A stretch of DNA of 64,000 bases, from NCBI RefSeq assembly GCF_019972835.1, contig NZ_BPPB01000001.1, positions 310,001 to 374,000 on the forward strand, in the 5' to 3' direction. Positions 8,402 to 18,197 of this stretch are shown piece by piece. Below the pieces are notes generated by a model that had not been told where the DNA came from, ran no database searches, and worked only from the letters and a program-made list of their open reading frames with translations. Numbering within the stretch: the stretch's first letter is position 1; the number at the start of each line of letters is the position of its first letter. The position numbers were made by a program, and so were the translations under genes. Source of the stretch: Lactobacillus laiwuensis. GTDB lineage: Bacteria > Bacillota > Bacilli > Lactobacillales > Lactobacillaceae.

Positions 8402-9767
8402 AGATTTTATCAAAAAATATACTAAGCTTTTGGGTAAGCAAAAGGCTGACCAACTTTTTAATGCAATTAGTGAAAAATCCAAAAACGCATATCGAATTAA
8501 TTCATTGAAAGAAAATCAAACTCTTTCTTATAGTCAAAGTGAAAAAATCCCACTAATTCCTGATGCTTATTACGGCAAAATAAGTGGAAAAGATCCTGAA
8601 TGGGTGAGCGGAACAGTGTATTCACAGGAACCTGCTGCAATGTTTCCTGCTTTTTTTCTTGAAGCTCAACCCGGAGAAAAAATTCTTGATTTATGTGCAG
8701 CTCCCGGTGGCAAAAGTACTGCGATTGGCGCACAACTAAAAGGCCAGGGACTTTTGCTGGCAAATGAAATTTCGCTTAGTCGAGCAAAAATACTACGCGA
8801 AAATCTAGAACGTTGGGGAGTAGTCAATGCGCTAATTACGAGCGAAAAACCGGAAAAATTAACAAAATATTTTTCGCGGTATTTTGATAAAATTCTAGTT
8901 GATGCTCCTTGCAGTGGTGAGGGTATGTTTCGCAAAGACCCTCAAGCTATTGAGTATTGGTCACAGGATTACGTAATTTTTTGTCAGCAAAGGCAAAAAG
9001 AGATCTTGTCTGCTGCAGTTCAAATGCTTAAGCCAGGTGGAGAACTAATTTATTCAACTTGTACTTTTGCTCCAGAAGAAAATGAGCAAGTAGTTTCTTG
9101 GCTAACTAAAACTTTTGGTTTTACAATATTGCCACTAAAAATAGATGAACAATATATTGACCATGGTCATCCAGAATGGTCAGAAAATAATATTGAGTTA
9201 GCTAAAACAGCACGATTTTGGCCTACTGCCAATATTGGAGAAGGACAGTATGTGGCAAAATTAAGACTTGACGAAAAAATTAAGGAACAAACCTTCACGT
9301 CGACAAGCAAAAAGTCAAAACACCAAAAGAAATCACGAACTGCTTTAACCAAATCGGATGTACATTTGATTGCCAGCATACTAGATAAATTTAAGTTGCC
9401 ATCAGAAATTGAGAACTGGCAAGTTAAATGTCAAGTACATAATAATCATGTTTTTATTCCTGCTATAAATACAAATTCTGATATACATCTTAAAATTTTA
9501 GCCAATGGCGTTGAGCTGGGGATTTTAAAGAAAAAACGTTTTGAACCAGGACATCAGCTGGCTATGGTCTTAGCCGGACAAAAGCAGAATAGGGTAGTTG
9601 ACTTAAGTAGTAACAATTATTTAAAGTATTTGCATGGAGAAACTATTAAAACTGATTTAAATATGAATGGTTTTATTCTGGTCAGTTTTAAAAACCTTAT
9701 CTTAGGTTTTGGCAAAGTAAGCAATCATATTATTAAAAACTATTATCCCAAAGGATTACGAATTTAG
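8385..9767 (+). CDS. RsmF/RsmB-family rRNA cytosine-C5 methyltransferase
   Basis: Protein of 460 aa of the NOL1/NOP2/Sun family, which methylates C5 of cytosine in 16S rRNA. The SAM-binding motif DLCAAPGGKSTAI, the PCSGEGMF motif with one catalytic cysteine, and STCTFAPEENE with the second cysteine are intact. A C-terminal PUA-like extension (from about residue 315) fits the RsmF/YebU branch rather than RsmB. AAAGGA precedes the ATG. It is the last gene of a three-gene overlapping cluster and is followed at 14 bases by a HAD phosphatase gene. The exact target base is not inferable. Confidence 0.88.
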   Translation: MPKLPEDFIKKYTKLLGKQKADQLFNAISEKSKNAYRINSLKENQTLSYSQSEKIPLIPDAYYGKISGKDPEWVSGTVYSQEPAAMFPAFFLEAQPGEKILDLCAAPGGKSTAIGAQLKGQGLLLANEISLSRAKILRENLERWGVVNALITSEKPEKLTKYFSRYFDKILVDAPCSGEGMFRKDPQAIEYWSQDYVIFCQQRQKEILSAAVQMLKPGGELIYSTCTFAPEENEQVVSWLTKTFGFTILPLKIDEQYIDHGHPEWSENNIELAKTARFWPTANIGEGQYVAKLRLDEKIKEQTFTSTSKKSKHQKKSRTALTKSDVHLIASILDKFKLPSEIENWQVKCQVHNNHVFIPAINTNSDIHLKILANGVELGILKKKRFEPGHQLAMVLAGQKQNRVVDLSSNNYLKYLHGETIKTDLNMNGFILVSFKNLILGFGKVSNHIIKNYYPKGLRI

Positions 9768-9781
9768 AGAAAGTAAAAAGA

Positions 9782-10567
9782 ATGATTAAATTAATCGCTA
9801 CTGATATGGACGGAACTTGGCTAACTGACCAAAAAACTTATGATCGAGAGTTATTTTTGCAAGAATTCCAAATAATGCAAAAAAGAGGCATAAAATTTGT
9901 AGTTGCAAGTGGAAACCAATTTGAAAATTTGTACTCCCGATTTCCCCAAGTGGCTAATCAGCTTTATTACATTGCTGATAATGGGGCACTCGTAGCTCAA
10001 GGCAGGCAAGTAATTCATGTTGAGTGCCTTTCTGCAGAAGACTGGCTCACGATTTTACAAATCATCCAAGAATATGATGAAAAAGTAACGGTTTCTGGTC
10101 TTGCAAGTGCATATATTTTAAAAAGTGATGGTCCTGAATATGCAGAAGATTTAAAAAAATATTATGAAAAACTGACAGTTGTTGATAGTTTTAATAATCT
10201 AGATGACCAAGTTTTTAAGGTAACTTTTGACGTTCCAGAAAATAGAATGGTTAAACTTTTAGAAGAACTTAAACGGGAATACCCTCAAATTGGTTTTGTT
10301 TCCGGTTCAGCTACATCAATAGATATGTCGACAAAAGGAATGAATAAAGCACGAGGTTTGCAATATTTGGGCAGCAAGTACAACATCAGTCCAAAGGAAA
10401 TGGTTTCTTTTGGCGATAGCGGCAATGATGTGGGAATGTTAAAATATGCTGGTAGCAGTTATGCTACTGGAACAGCCCTTCCGAGTGCCAAAAAAGCTGC
10501 CAACCACATTATAGGATCAAGTAATGATAGCGCTGTTCAAAAGGAAATATGGCGTTTATTAAATTAA
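9782..10567 (+). CDS. HAD-superfamily Cof-type phosphatase
   Basis: Protein of 261 aa of the Cof/YidA subfamily (type IIB cap). Motif I is ATDMDGTWL (nucleophile D and acid/base D), motif III is a lysine region near KGMNKARG, and motif IV is SFGDSGNDVGML. These enzymes dephosphorylate small sugar phosphates or flavin and pyridoxal precursors, and the substrate is not predictable here. It starts 14 bases after the methyltransferase gene and ends just before a bidirectional terminator. Confidence 0.88.
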   Translation: MIKLIATDMDGTWLTDQKTYDRELFLQEFQIMQKRGIKFVVASGNQFENLYSRFPQVANQLYYIADNGALVAQGRQVIHVECLSAEDWLTILQIIQEYDEKVTVSGLASAYILKSDGPEYAEDLKKYYEKLTVVDSFNNLDDQVFKVTFDVPENRMVKLLEELKREYPQIGFVSGSATSIDMSTKGMNKARGLQYLGSKYNISPKEMVSFGDSGNDVGMLKYAGSSYATGTALPSAKKAANHIIGSSNDSAVQKEIWRLLN

Positions 10568-10581
10568 ATTATTGTCAAAAT

Positions 10582-10625
10582 AAAAATGAGTACCAAAATC
10601 CGAAAAATTTATGGTACTCATTTTT
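10582..10625. terminator. Bidirectional terminator between the HAD gene and fni
   Basis: AAAAATGAGTACCA pairs perfectly with TGGTACTCATTTTT across a 16-base loop. A-run and T-run flanks serve both convergent transcripts. Confidence 0.9.
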
Positions 10626-10627
10626 AT

Positions 10628-11644
10628 TTATAATAACTGCTCAATAATAGTTTTTAGTGAAAAGTCATAATATTTATCAATCTTGGTCAAAGCAGAAAGA
10701 TCGTTTTGACCGTAAATTGCAAGAAGACAGGCAAGTTCATATTGCCACTCTTCAATAAGATTTTGCAGGTAATCTGCATCATGCTTAAGTAATGCCTGTA
10801 AAAATACATTAGAAATTCCGACAAATTTTCCACCTAAGCAAAGACCCTTAAAAACATCTAACGGATTACGCACACCACCAGAAACAGTAAATTCAACTTT
10901 CTCTTTGGCTGCCATTAAACTCGAAATAACGGTGGGTAAGCCAATATTATTTAAATAAGAAACATTATTAGTATTACGTGCATTTTCTATCTGAGCGAAA
11001 TTGGTTCCGCCACTTCCTGCAACGTCATAAAATCTAAAGCCTTCTTTTTTTAAGGAACGAATTGTTTCTCTGTCTAACCCAAAACCAACTTCTTTTATAA
11101 TAATTGGAACTGTTACTTTCTGTCGCAACTCTTTTAAGTTATCAAGCCAATAAAAATCTCGATCTCCTTCTGGCATTGCTATTTCCTGTACCACATTTAG
11201 GTGTATTTGCAGAGCATCAGCACATAACTCCATGACAATCTTTTCAGCTTGTTCGGCTGAAGTCTTTGCATTAACATTTGCTATTAAAACACCATCAGTA
11301 TCTTGCTGCCTGGCAATCAAAAAGCTATCAACTAAATCAGGTTCTTTAGTTAAAATACTGGCAGAACCTAATGCTAATGCAATATTTGTTTTTTCGGCTA
11401 TTCGACCTAATTCTTTATTAATCAGATAAGATCTGTGAGAGCCACCAGTCATAGCATTAATAAAAAAGGGGGCCGCAATTTTTTTACCAAACATTGTAGT
11501 TTGTATTGCCCGAAGATCAACTTTAGTTTCTGGAAGTGCAGGGCGCACTAAATGCATTTGATCAAAACTATTTGGTTTTTCATTTTGATAAAATTTTTGT
11601 GCCAAATCCAAATGCTCTTCTTTACGATTAGATCTAATTGACAT
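10628..11644 (-). CDS. fni: Type II isopentenyl-diphosphate delta-isomerase
   Basis: FMN-dependent isomerase of 338 aa that interconverts IPP and DMAPP. Family features include MTGGSHRSYLIN near the N-terminus, the flavin/phosphate region DVAGSGGTNFAQIE and the loop TVSGGVRNPLDVFKGL. It is the last gene of the mevalonate cluster, 9 bases after mvaK2, so it finishes the route to both C5 units. Length is normal. AAGGGA precedes the ATG. Confidence 0.95.
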   Translation of the reverse strand: MSIRSNRKEEHLDLAQKFYQNEKPNSFDQMHLVRPALPETKVDLRAIQTTMFGKKIAAPFFINAMTGGSHRSYLINKELGRIAEKTNIALALGSASILTKEPDLVDSFLIARQQDTDGVLIANVNAKTSAEQAEKIVMELCADALQIHLNVVQEIAMPEGDRDFYWLDNLKELRQKVTVPIIIKEVGFGLDRETIRSLKKEGFRFYDVAGSGGTNFAQIENARNTNNVSYLNNIGLPTVISSLMAAKEKVEFTVSGGVRNPLDVFKGLCLGGKFVGISNVFLQALLKHDADYLQNLIEEWQYELACLLAIYGQNDLSALTKIDKYYDFSLKTIIEQLL

Positions 11645-11653
11645 AATTTTCCC

Positions 11654-12736
11654 TTAATCAACAACCCGAATTTGGTGTACACGAAAGTCCAAAGGCATTA
11701 TACCGTTTTGCCGCCATTTATCTTCAAGAAAAGCAGTATCTGTATTCCTGTCTGCAATTACTATGCCACAATCTCCGTTGCCAGCACCTGAAGTTTTAGC
11801 TGCACCACCAAATGATTCTGCAATGTTAATTAGTTTAGAAAGACGCGGTATCTCAATAGCAATTTGATTTATTTGCGCAAAATGCTGCAGAAGCTTACGG
11901 TTAACGCGAATTTGTTTTTTGATTAACTGAATATCATTATGCTCAAATCCGGCAATCATTTTAAGAACACATTTACGCGAAAGCCTGATAAATTCCTGGT
12001 ATTGACCATTTAAAGCGGCTTTATTGGCATTAGTTTCATCAACTAGTCTTGAGGTGGATGCAGGTTTTTGACTCCAACCAATCATTAATTTAAGACCGGC
12101 AGGAGGGGTCAAAAGCTGAATTTTTAATCCAGGCCAAGCCTCATTCAGTACTTCAGATAAAGATTTGTGTGCTAATTCATCAGCAAGCCATTGCTTATCA
12201 AAAGTTTGAAAAGCAATCCAGCCACCATAAACACTTGCAGCGATGTCACCGGCTGAACCATTACCTTGCACAGAATAATGTGAAATGGCTGACAGTTTAT
12301 AAACTAATTCATTGCTGAAAGGCACATTATAAAAACGAAGTATTGCTTTAACTGTTGCTACAGTCACTGCCGCACTGGAGCCTAAACCATATTTTTTGCC
12401 ATCAGAAGAATCTAGATCAGAATTAACATATAAATCATATACTTTCATCTTGACTTTTTGCTCTAAACAAAAACGTTCCGTGTAAGAAATGGCGGCCAAA
12501 ATATATTCAAAAGGATTATCACGGTTGTCGATTACCATTTTTGCTCCCCGTCTGACCCAGTGAATCGAACTTTGAGAATATTGTTTAGAATGGATTAATC
12601 CAGTTCCTGATTTTGACTTAATAATTGAAACACGGATAAACTGGTTAACTGCGACTAAGATAGCGGGACAATCCTGTTCCAGTACCGCGTATTCGCCAGC
12701 AATATATAATTTTCCGGGTGCTTGTTCTGTTATCAA
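11654..12736 (-). CDS. mvaK2: Phosphomevalonate kinase
   Basis: GHMP kinase of 360 aa that phosphorylates 5-phosphomevalonate to the diphosphate. It has the N-terminal APGKLYIAGEYAVLE motif, the ATP loop GLGSSAAVTVATVKAI and the C-terminal KTSGAGNGDCGI motif. The only plausible start is a TTG at 12734-12736, preceded by AGGAG; a stop codon occurs upstream in frame before any ATG. It lies between mvaD and fni in the order mvaK1-mvaD-mvaK2-fni. Confidence 0.95.
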   Translation of the reverse strand: MITEQAPGKLYIAGEYAVLEQDCPAILVAVNQFIRVSIIKSKSGTGLIHSKQYSQSSIHWVRRGAKMVIDNRDNPFEYILAAISYTERFCLEQKVKMKVYDLYVNSDLDSSDGKKYGLGSSAAVTVATVKAILRFYNVPFSNELVYKLSAISHYSVQGNGSAGDIAASVYGGWIAFQTFDKQWLADELAHKSLSEVLNEAWPGLKIQLLTPPAGLKLMIGWSQKPASTSRLVDETNANKAALNGQYQEFIRLSRKCVLKMIAGFEHNDIQLIKKQIRVNRKLLQHFAQINQIAIEIPRLSKLINIAESFGGAAKTSGAGNGDCGIVIADRNTDTAFLEDKWRQNGIMPLDFRVHQIRVVD

Positions 12737-12772
12737 AAGAATTAAATCTCCTAATCAATTAATTTATATTAA

Positions 12773-13732
12773 TTAGTTCAGACATGAAATACCTGGACCA
12801 AAACTTGCATTTATTATGTTAACATTATCAAATTCGGATACAAACCTATTAGTAATATCTTTTACATTTTTTAATTGACTTAAGATTTTTATATTAGGTC
12901 CGGCATCTATTGTGAAGTAACATTCTATACCCTGGCTACGCAAATCAGCTACAAGTTTGATTGCTTTAATAGTTGCGGGTTCAAAATATGTGAAACCTGG
13001 TTGTGCACTTAAATTGACTGCATGCATTTCACAAGCATTCAGTTCTGCCAAACTGCCAATAGTTGAAAAATCATTTGCTTTAATAGCGCTAATCATTTGT
13101 TTTAATTCTGTTTGATTACGCGCAATCCAAGGCATAAAAAATGGCGAAGTTTGCGCCTGCTTCATCCCTTGAGTGGAAGACAAATCTTTTTGCTGGTTAT
13201 TCAGCTCAACCACAAGCAATCGCAAATCTATGTCAGGCTTTTCATCTAAAGCATAGGCATAAGATGATTCATCATCGTGTCCTTTTCGCCAAATAGCAAA
13301 ACCACCGTAAATTGACCTGCTGGCTGATCCTGAACCTAAACGAGCCAAACGGGAAAGTTCGACAGGAGACAAAGTAATACTGTAATGGACGCAAAAAGCT
13401 CCCGCTAAAGCCGCAAAAGCTGAACTAGAAGAAGCTAATCCTGCAGCTGTTGGAACATGATTATATGATTCAACTTTTAATTTGCCGGTCAAAGCAAATT
13501 TTTTTTGTAGCAATTTTAAAAAAGAAAAAACACGGCTGCTGCTTTGTCCATTTTGTTTGACGCCATTTAACCAAAATTGATTTTCTAAACTATCTGAAAT
13601 CTTGGTGTCAGTATAAAATTTATCAAGTGTCATTGACAAGCTAGACATCAAAGGTAAACGTAAACCTGAATCTGCTTTGCCCCAATATTTGATCAGTGCA
13701 ATATTTGTATGGGCACGAACTGTTTTTTCCAT
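12773..13732 (-). CDS. mvaD: Diphosphomevalonate decarboxylase
   Basis: GHMP-fold enzyme of 319 aa that performs the ATP-dependent decarboxylation of mevalonate 5-diphosphate to IPP. Diagnostic segments are AHTNIALIKYWGK at the N-terminus, the loop AAGLASSSSAFAALAGAF and the C-terminal FTIDAGPNIKIL. The start lies five bases after the mvaK1 stop, with the ribosome site (AGGAAA) inside the end of mvaK1, so translation is probably coupled. Confidence 0.96.
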   Translation of the reverse strand: MEKTVRAHTNIALIKYWGKADSGLRLPLMSSLSMTLDKFYTDTKISDSLENQFWLNGVKQNGQSSSRVFSFLKLLQKKFALTGKLKVESYNHVPTAAGLASSSSAFAALAGAFCVHYSITLSPVELSRLARLGSGSASRSIYGGFAIWRKGHDDESSYAYALDEKPDIDLRLLVVELNNQQKDLSSTQGMKQAQTSPFFMPWIARNQTELKQMISAIKANDFSTIGSLAELNACEMHAVNLSAQPGFTYFEPATIKAIKLVADLRSQGIECYFTIDAGPNIKILSQLKNVKDITNRFVSEFDNVNIINASFGPGISCLN

Positions 13733-13737
13733 AAGAA

Positions 13738-14646
13738 TTATATTTCCTCAATCCAACTATTTGTAGCTATTTTTTGACATTTATCTGCTATTTTGACAGC
13801 ATCTTCATGATTTTGGCACAAGGCAATTACAATTCCGCCAAGCCCGCTACCAGATAATTTAAAACCTAATGCACCATTTGCAAGAGCAATTTTTTGCAAA
13901 TGATCGATTTTTCCGGTTGAAAGATTAAATGAATGGAGTATCTCTTGTGCTCGATTAAAATATGAACCTACCTTTTCAGCGTCTTTTTTTAACCATGCTG
14001 ATTTAGTTTCATCAGCCAATTTGCCTAATTCCTTGATATTTTCTTTACCACTGGGAACTTTTATCATCAAATCATGAACCTGATTAACTGCTTTTTTGGT
14101 ACTGCCTAATTCACCAGTATCCATTATAAGTAAAGTTGCGCCTAATTTAGCTTTAATTGGCTTGGGACCATCTTTTTGATTAAAAAAGACCAGATAATCT
14201 GAATTAACCGTTGCAGCATCAAGACCTGAAGCTTTACCGTGATTAATCATTTCTGCATGATTAGTGATTTTAATTATTTCTTTTTCCGTTAAGTTAAGTT
14301 TGAAATAGGCATTCATTGCTCTGGTTGTAGCAAGAGCAACTGTGGCGCTTGAACCTAAACCACGTTCTATTGGAATCTCTCCTGTATAAGTTATTTTCAG
14401 AGTTTCATTACTGGCAGCTTTTGTCAGCATGGTTTTAACAACATATTTTAATCCGTCATATTCAGCTGGAGACATAAAAAAAGGCCCCTGATAATGAGCC
14501 GTATCCATCCACATTTGTTCTGCCGGTTCAACAGTAGTTTTGATATGCAATGATTTTATTGGCAGCGCTAACGCATCATAGCCGTAAACTACTGAATGTT
14601 CACCTATAAGAATAACTTTCCCGTGTGCTAAAAAACTTGATTTCAT
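13738..14646 (-). CDS. mvaK1: Mevalonate kinase
   Basis: GHMP kinase of 302 aa, first enzyme of the cluster, converting mevalonate to 5-phosphomevalonate. It shows GKVILIGEHSVVYGYDALA near the N-terminus, the ATP-binding PIERGLGSSATVALATTRA and the C-terminal KLSGSGLGGIVIAL. Its start faces rexB across a 75-bp divergent promoter region. HMG-CoA synthase and reductase genes are not in this window. Confidence 0.96.
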   Translation of the reverse strand: MKSSFLAHGKVILIGEHSVVYGYDALALPIKSLHIKTTVEPAEQMWMDTAHYQGPFFMSPAEYDGLKYVVKTMLTKAASNETLKITYTGEIPIERGLGSSATVALATTRAMNAYFKLNLTEKEIIKITNHAEMINHGKASGLDAATVNSDYLVFFNQKDGPKPIKAKLGATLLIMDTGELGSTKKAVNQVHDLMIKVPSGKENIKELGKLADETKSAWLKKDAEKVGSYFNRAQEILHSFNLSTGKIDHLQKIALANGALGFKLSGSGLGGIVIALCQNHEDAVKIADKCQKIATNSWIEEI

Positions 14647-14667
14647 TTTATTTAAGATCCTTATTGT

Positions 14668-14698
14668 TTGTAAAAAATTTTGGTTCCTATGCTAAAAT
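14668..14698 (+). promoter_or_regulatory. Candidate promoter of the rexB-rexA-dinG unit
   Basis: A TAAAAT -10 (14693-14698) has an extended TGC just upstream. A weak -35 (TTGTAA, 14668-14673) sits at a long 19-bp spacing. It lies in the mvaK1/rexB divergent gap. Confidence 0.4.
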
Positions 14699-14721
14699 AA
14701 TGACAAAGGAGAAGAGAACAG

Positions 14722-17700
14722 ATGATCAAGATTTTAGTCGGTCGCCAAACCGATCCCATGCAAGAAAAAATTTTACAGGAAGCAGTACAAAATTATCAGC
14801 ACTTTCCTGATCATAAAACTTTTGTCATCGTTCCTAACCACATTAAGTTTACCACAGAAGTCAGGGCAATAAATAGAGTGGCTACTAGTCAAAAGCATAC
14901 TGAACAGTCTGTCAAAAATCTACAGGTTCTATCATTTTCTCGCTTAGCTTGGTTTTTCTTAAAAGATGCAAAAAAAGGTTTGCCAACAGAACTTGATAAT
15001 GCTGCTGCGGCGATGCTGCTTGCAAAAATCATTGACCAAAAGAAAGACCAGCTGCACCTTTTTCAAACTACTGACTTAAATCCAGGCTTAATAAAACAAT
15101 TATACGACACAATTTTGCAAGTTCGCGAAGGTAATTTGAACCTTGATGATATTGACCTAGATGCGCTTGAACTTGAAACCAAAAATAAGATCTCTGATCT
15201 TAAAATTATTTATTCAGCGTTCATTGAAGCCATCACAGGCAAATTTTCTACCTCAAACGAGATACAGCTGCAGTTAAATGAATTTTTAGCTACACAAAAA
15301 AATTTAGATCAAGCAGACTTTTACTTTAGCGATTTTTCTCATTTTTCTCTTCAGGAATGTCTAACCGTCAAATTACTAATGGCCAAAGCCCATAGCGTTA
15401 CTTTGGCTTTTAAAACAAAAATGGGTGAAATTAACCCTAAACCTGAACCGGGAGACTATGATTACGTTATTCAAACTACCATCAATAAGCTATTGCAGTA
15501 TATTAAAAATCATAGTCTAGCACATCAAATAATAAGCACAGCTGTCAATCATAGACCCAGTAAAAGAGAATTGCTTAACGAGTTTTGGACTGAGGCTGTT
15601 AGCAATGTTGGTGAGCTTAAGCAAGTGCAGCTTGTGCGTGCAGATAACAGATATGCAGAGGCGTATTACGTAGCTCATACCATTTACCAGCAAGTTGCAC
15701 TGCAGCACTACCGCTACCGTGATTTCTTGGTTCTGGCACCGAATCTGCATGAATATGAAACTTATTTAACCCCAATTTTACGGCAGAATCAAATTCCTTT
15801 CTTTAATGACTTACAGCAAGAAATGAAGTATCATCCTCTGGTGGTTTTAATTGAGAATATTGCCCAATTATTGACTAGGCCTATGCAGACCCAAAACTTG
15901 CTGGCCATAATGAAAACCCGTTTAATAATACCTGACTGGTATCAAGATGAAACGGCTTATGTATATGATGTTGATCAATTAGAAAATTTTGTCCTCGCCC
16001 ATGGCATCAACCATCATTTATGGCGGAGAAATTTTGCGGAATATATGGCTGCAGAAGTCATCGGATTAGATAAAATTCCTGAAGAAGTAAATAAAATAGA
16101 AAAATTAAAGGATTATTTTATTAAACAAATTACCCAGCTTTTTAATAATTTAAAAGAAGAAAAGGATACCCAAAAAGCTATTACGACATTTTTTAATTTT
16201 TTAATTACTAATAAGGTCAATGAAGTTTTAGAAAAATGGCGTGCTGCTGCCCAAGAAAGTGGTGCTTTACAAGAAGCCAGGCAGTCAGAGCAGGTTTGGG
16301 ATCTTTTGATCAATCTGCTGCATGATTATCTATTAATTAACCCTGATAATTTTGATCTGGCAGGCTTTTTTGCAGTACTGATTAACGGTTTTAAGGAAGC
16401 TACTTTTTCGCAAATTCCAGCTACTCTGGACGCCGTAAATTTATCCGAAATGGGTATCGTTCAAGTTAGTGGCTACAAACAAGTTTTTATTATGGGGGCA
16501 ACAGTTAACGGCTTACCACAAATGCAGAATACTCCAGGCTTTTTAAGTACAGAAAATCTGGCTGAATTAAAAAAAGATTTTGGCGAGGACTCCTATATTG
16601 AAGATAAACAACAGCTAAGCAATTGGGATCAAAATTACCAATTTGGTAATTGCCTAGCTTTAGCACAAGATAAGGTTTATTTATCGTATTCTTTAGCGAG
16701 TGATGAGGGTAGCACTGTGCAGCCTTCAATTTATTATGAAAGGTTTAAAACAGCAGGTGCACCAGAATTTTCGCAACACAATTTACCTGAAGAATATAGC
16801 CAACTGTTATCTTTTATAACCAATCCCCAAGCGAGTTTAGGATATCTAAGCTATCTTAACCAGGCAAAAGAAGACATTGATGTTAAAGAATTGTTAAAGC
16901 TAACCGCTAAACTTTTCCCGCAAAAAACAGCTAAAGTCATAAAGGGAAGTAACTTCATAAATGAACCCCAAAATATCGGTCCTGATTTGGCACAAAAATT
17001 ATATGGGTCAAACCTTAATTCTTCGGTTTCTCAATTGGAAACTTTTTATGAAAATTCGTACGAATATTTTTTAACATATGGTTTACACCTTCATAAGAGA
17101 TTTGAAAATGAATTTGATTTTATCCAAGCAGGCAATTATTTCCACGAAACTTTTGATCGTTTGGTTAAGGAACTAAATGACCGTTCACTTGATTTAAAAG
17201 AAATTGATGACGAAACACTTAATCAGTTACTTACAATTGCACGTACCAAAATGAAAAATGAGGCCAGATACCAGCAATTATTAAATGACCCATTCAATGA
17301 GTTCTTATTTAAATGCCTTGATCAAACTACTAGTAAAGTAGCAAGCAATTGGCATCATGCAGTTTCCAAAACCCCTCTGCGTGCTAAATATTCAGAGCTA
17401 AGTTTTGGAAAAGGTGAGCAGGTGCAGGGACTTAATTTTAAGGTACCGGACATTGAAGGCAATCATTACGTTAATTTAAGAGGCAAAATAGATCGGGTTG
17501 ATTTAGCTCAGGTTCCTGATCAAAACAAATTAATTGCTCAAGTAATTGATTATAAGTCTTCCGCTAAAAAATTTGATCTGGGATTATTTTACCAGGGCAT
17601 TTCTTTACAAATGGTTTCATATCTAGACGTCTTAACGCAAAACCACAAATTCTTTGCTGGTTCTGACCCACTCTCACTTTTAGGTGCTTTTTACCAAACG

Positions 17701-18195
17701 GTTACCAGACAAACTGAAAGGCTAAATAGCAATAAGTTGTATGACAGTAATTTGCAGATCAGAGATGCCAACTTAGACGGTCAAATTAAACTTAAATATA
17801 CTGGTTTAATTAATGATGACCAGCTATTAATGCTCGCGGCTGAGCCTGACTTAAATAAACCACGCAGTACTTCTTCCATTTATGCCGGAGTCAGTTCTAC
17901 AAAAGATGGAACTTTAAAGTTTGGTGGCAGTTATTTCAATAGTGATGAACTTGAATTATTGCTGAAATACGATGAAGAGCTTATTAAAGATGCCTCTAGT
18001 CAAATTTTAGCAGGAAAAATAAAGCTGAATCCCTATAAATATGGGAATGGAAAAAATGCCTTAACTTATTCAGACTTTCGTGATATTTTCTTTTTTGACG
18101 CCATGTTGAAAGAAAATAAGTATCATCAAGTAGGGAGCCTGAAAAGGGATGAACTACTGGAAAAGATTAAAAAACGGCTAAAGGAAGGAAATTAA
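14722..18195 (+). CDS. rexB: RexB (AddB-type) subunit of the ATP-dependent helicase/nuclease
   Basis: Large repair protein of 1157 aa, the nuclease-bearing partner of RexA in double-strand-break end resection. The C-terminal RecB-type nuclease motif is visible as [12 protein letters not shown] (about residues 950-961), preceded by [11 protein letters not shown]. The N-terminus ([16 protein letters not shown]) has no GxxxxGKT P-loop, unlike B. subtilis AddB. The cysteines that hold the [4Fe-4S] cluster in AddB are absent: the protein has only three widely spaced cysteines and none near the C-terminus. AAAGGAG precedes the start. The rexA gene follows after two bases. Confidence 0.94.
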   Translation: MIKILVGRQTDPMQEKILQEAVQNYQHFPDHKTFVIVPNHIKFTTEVRAINRVATSQKHTEQSVKNLQVLSFSRLAWFFLKDAKKGLPTELDNAAAAMLLAKIIDQKKDQLHLFQTTDLNPGLIKQLYDTILQVREGNLNLDDIDLDALELETKNKISDLKIIYSAFIEAITGKFSTSNEIQLQLNEFLATQKNLDQADFYFSDFSHFSLQECLTVKLLMAKAHSVTLAFKTKMGEINPKPEPGDYDYVIQTTINKLLQYIKNHSLAHQIISTAVNHRPSKRELLNEFWTEAVSNVGELKQVQLVRADNRYAEAYYVAHTIYQQVALQHYRYRDFLVLAPNLHEYETYLTPILRQNQIPFFNDLQQEMKYHPLVVLIENIAQLLTRPMQTQNLLAIMKTRLIIPDWYQDETAYVYDVDQLENFVLAHGINHHLWRRNFAEYMAAEVIGLDKIPEEVNKIEKLKDYFIKQITQLFNNLKEEKDTQKAITTFFNFLITNKVNEVLEKWRAAAQESGALQEARQSEQVWDLLINLLHDYLLINPDNFDLAGFFAVLINGFKEATFSQIPATLDAVNLSEMGIVQVSGYKQVFIMGATVNGLPQMQNTPGFLSTENLAELKKDFGEDSYIEDKQQLSNWDQNYQFGNCLALAQDKVYLSYSLASDEGSTVQPSIYYERFKTAGAPEFSQHNLPEEYSQLLSFITNPQASLGYLSYLNQAKEDIDVKELLKLTAKLFPQKTAKVIKGSNFINEPQNIGPDLAQKLYGSNLNSSVSQLETFYENSYEYFLTYGLHLHKRFENEFDFIQAGNYFHETFDRLVKELNDRSLDLKEIDDETLNQLLTIARTKMKNEARYQQLLNDPFNEFLFKCLDQTTSKVASNWHHAVSKTPLRAKYSELSFGKGEQVQGLNFKVPDIEGNHYVNLRGKIDRVDLAQVPDQNKLIAQVIDYKSSAKKFDLGLFYQGISLQMVSYLDVLTQNHKFFAGSDPLSLLGAFYQTVTRQTERLNSNKLYDSNLQIRDANLDGQIKLKYTGLINDDQLLMLAAEPDLNKPRSTSSIYAGVSSTKDGTLKFGGSYFNSDELELLLKYDEELIKDASSQILAGKIKLNPYKYGNGKNALTYSDFRDIFFFDAMLKENKYHQVGSLKRDELLEKIKKRLKEGN

Positions 18196-18197
18196 AA

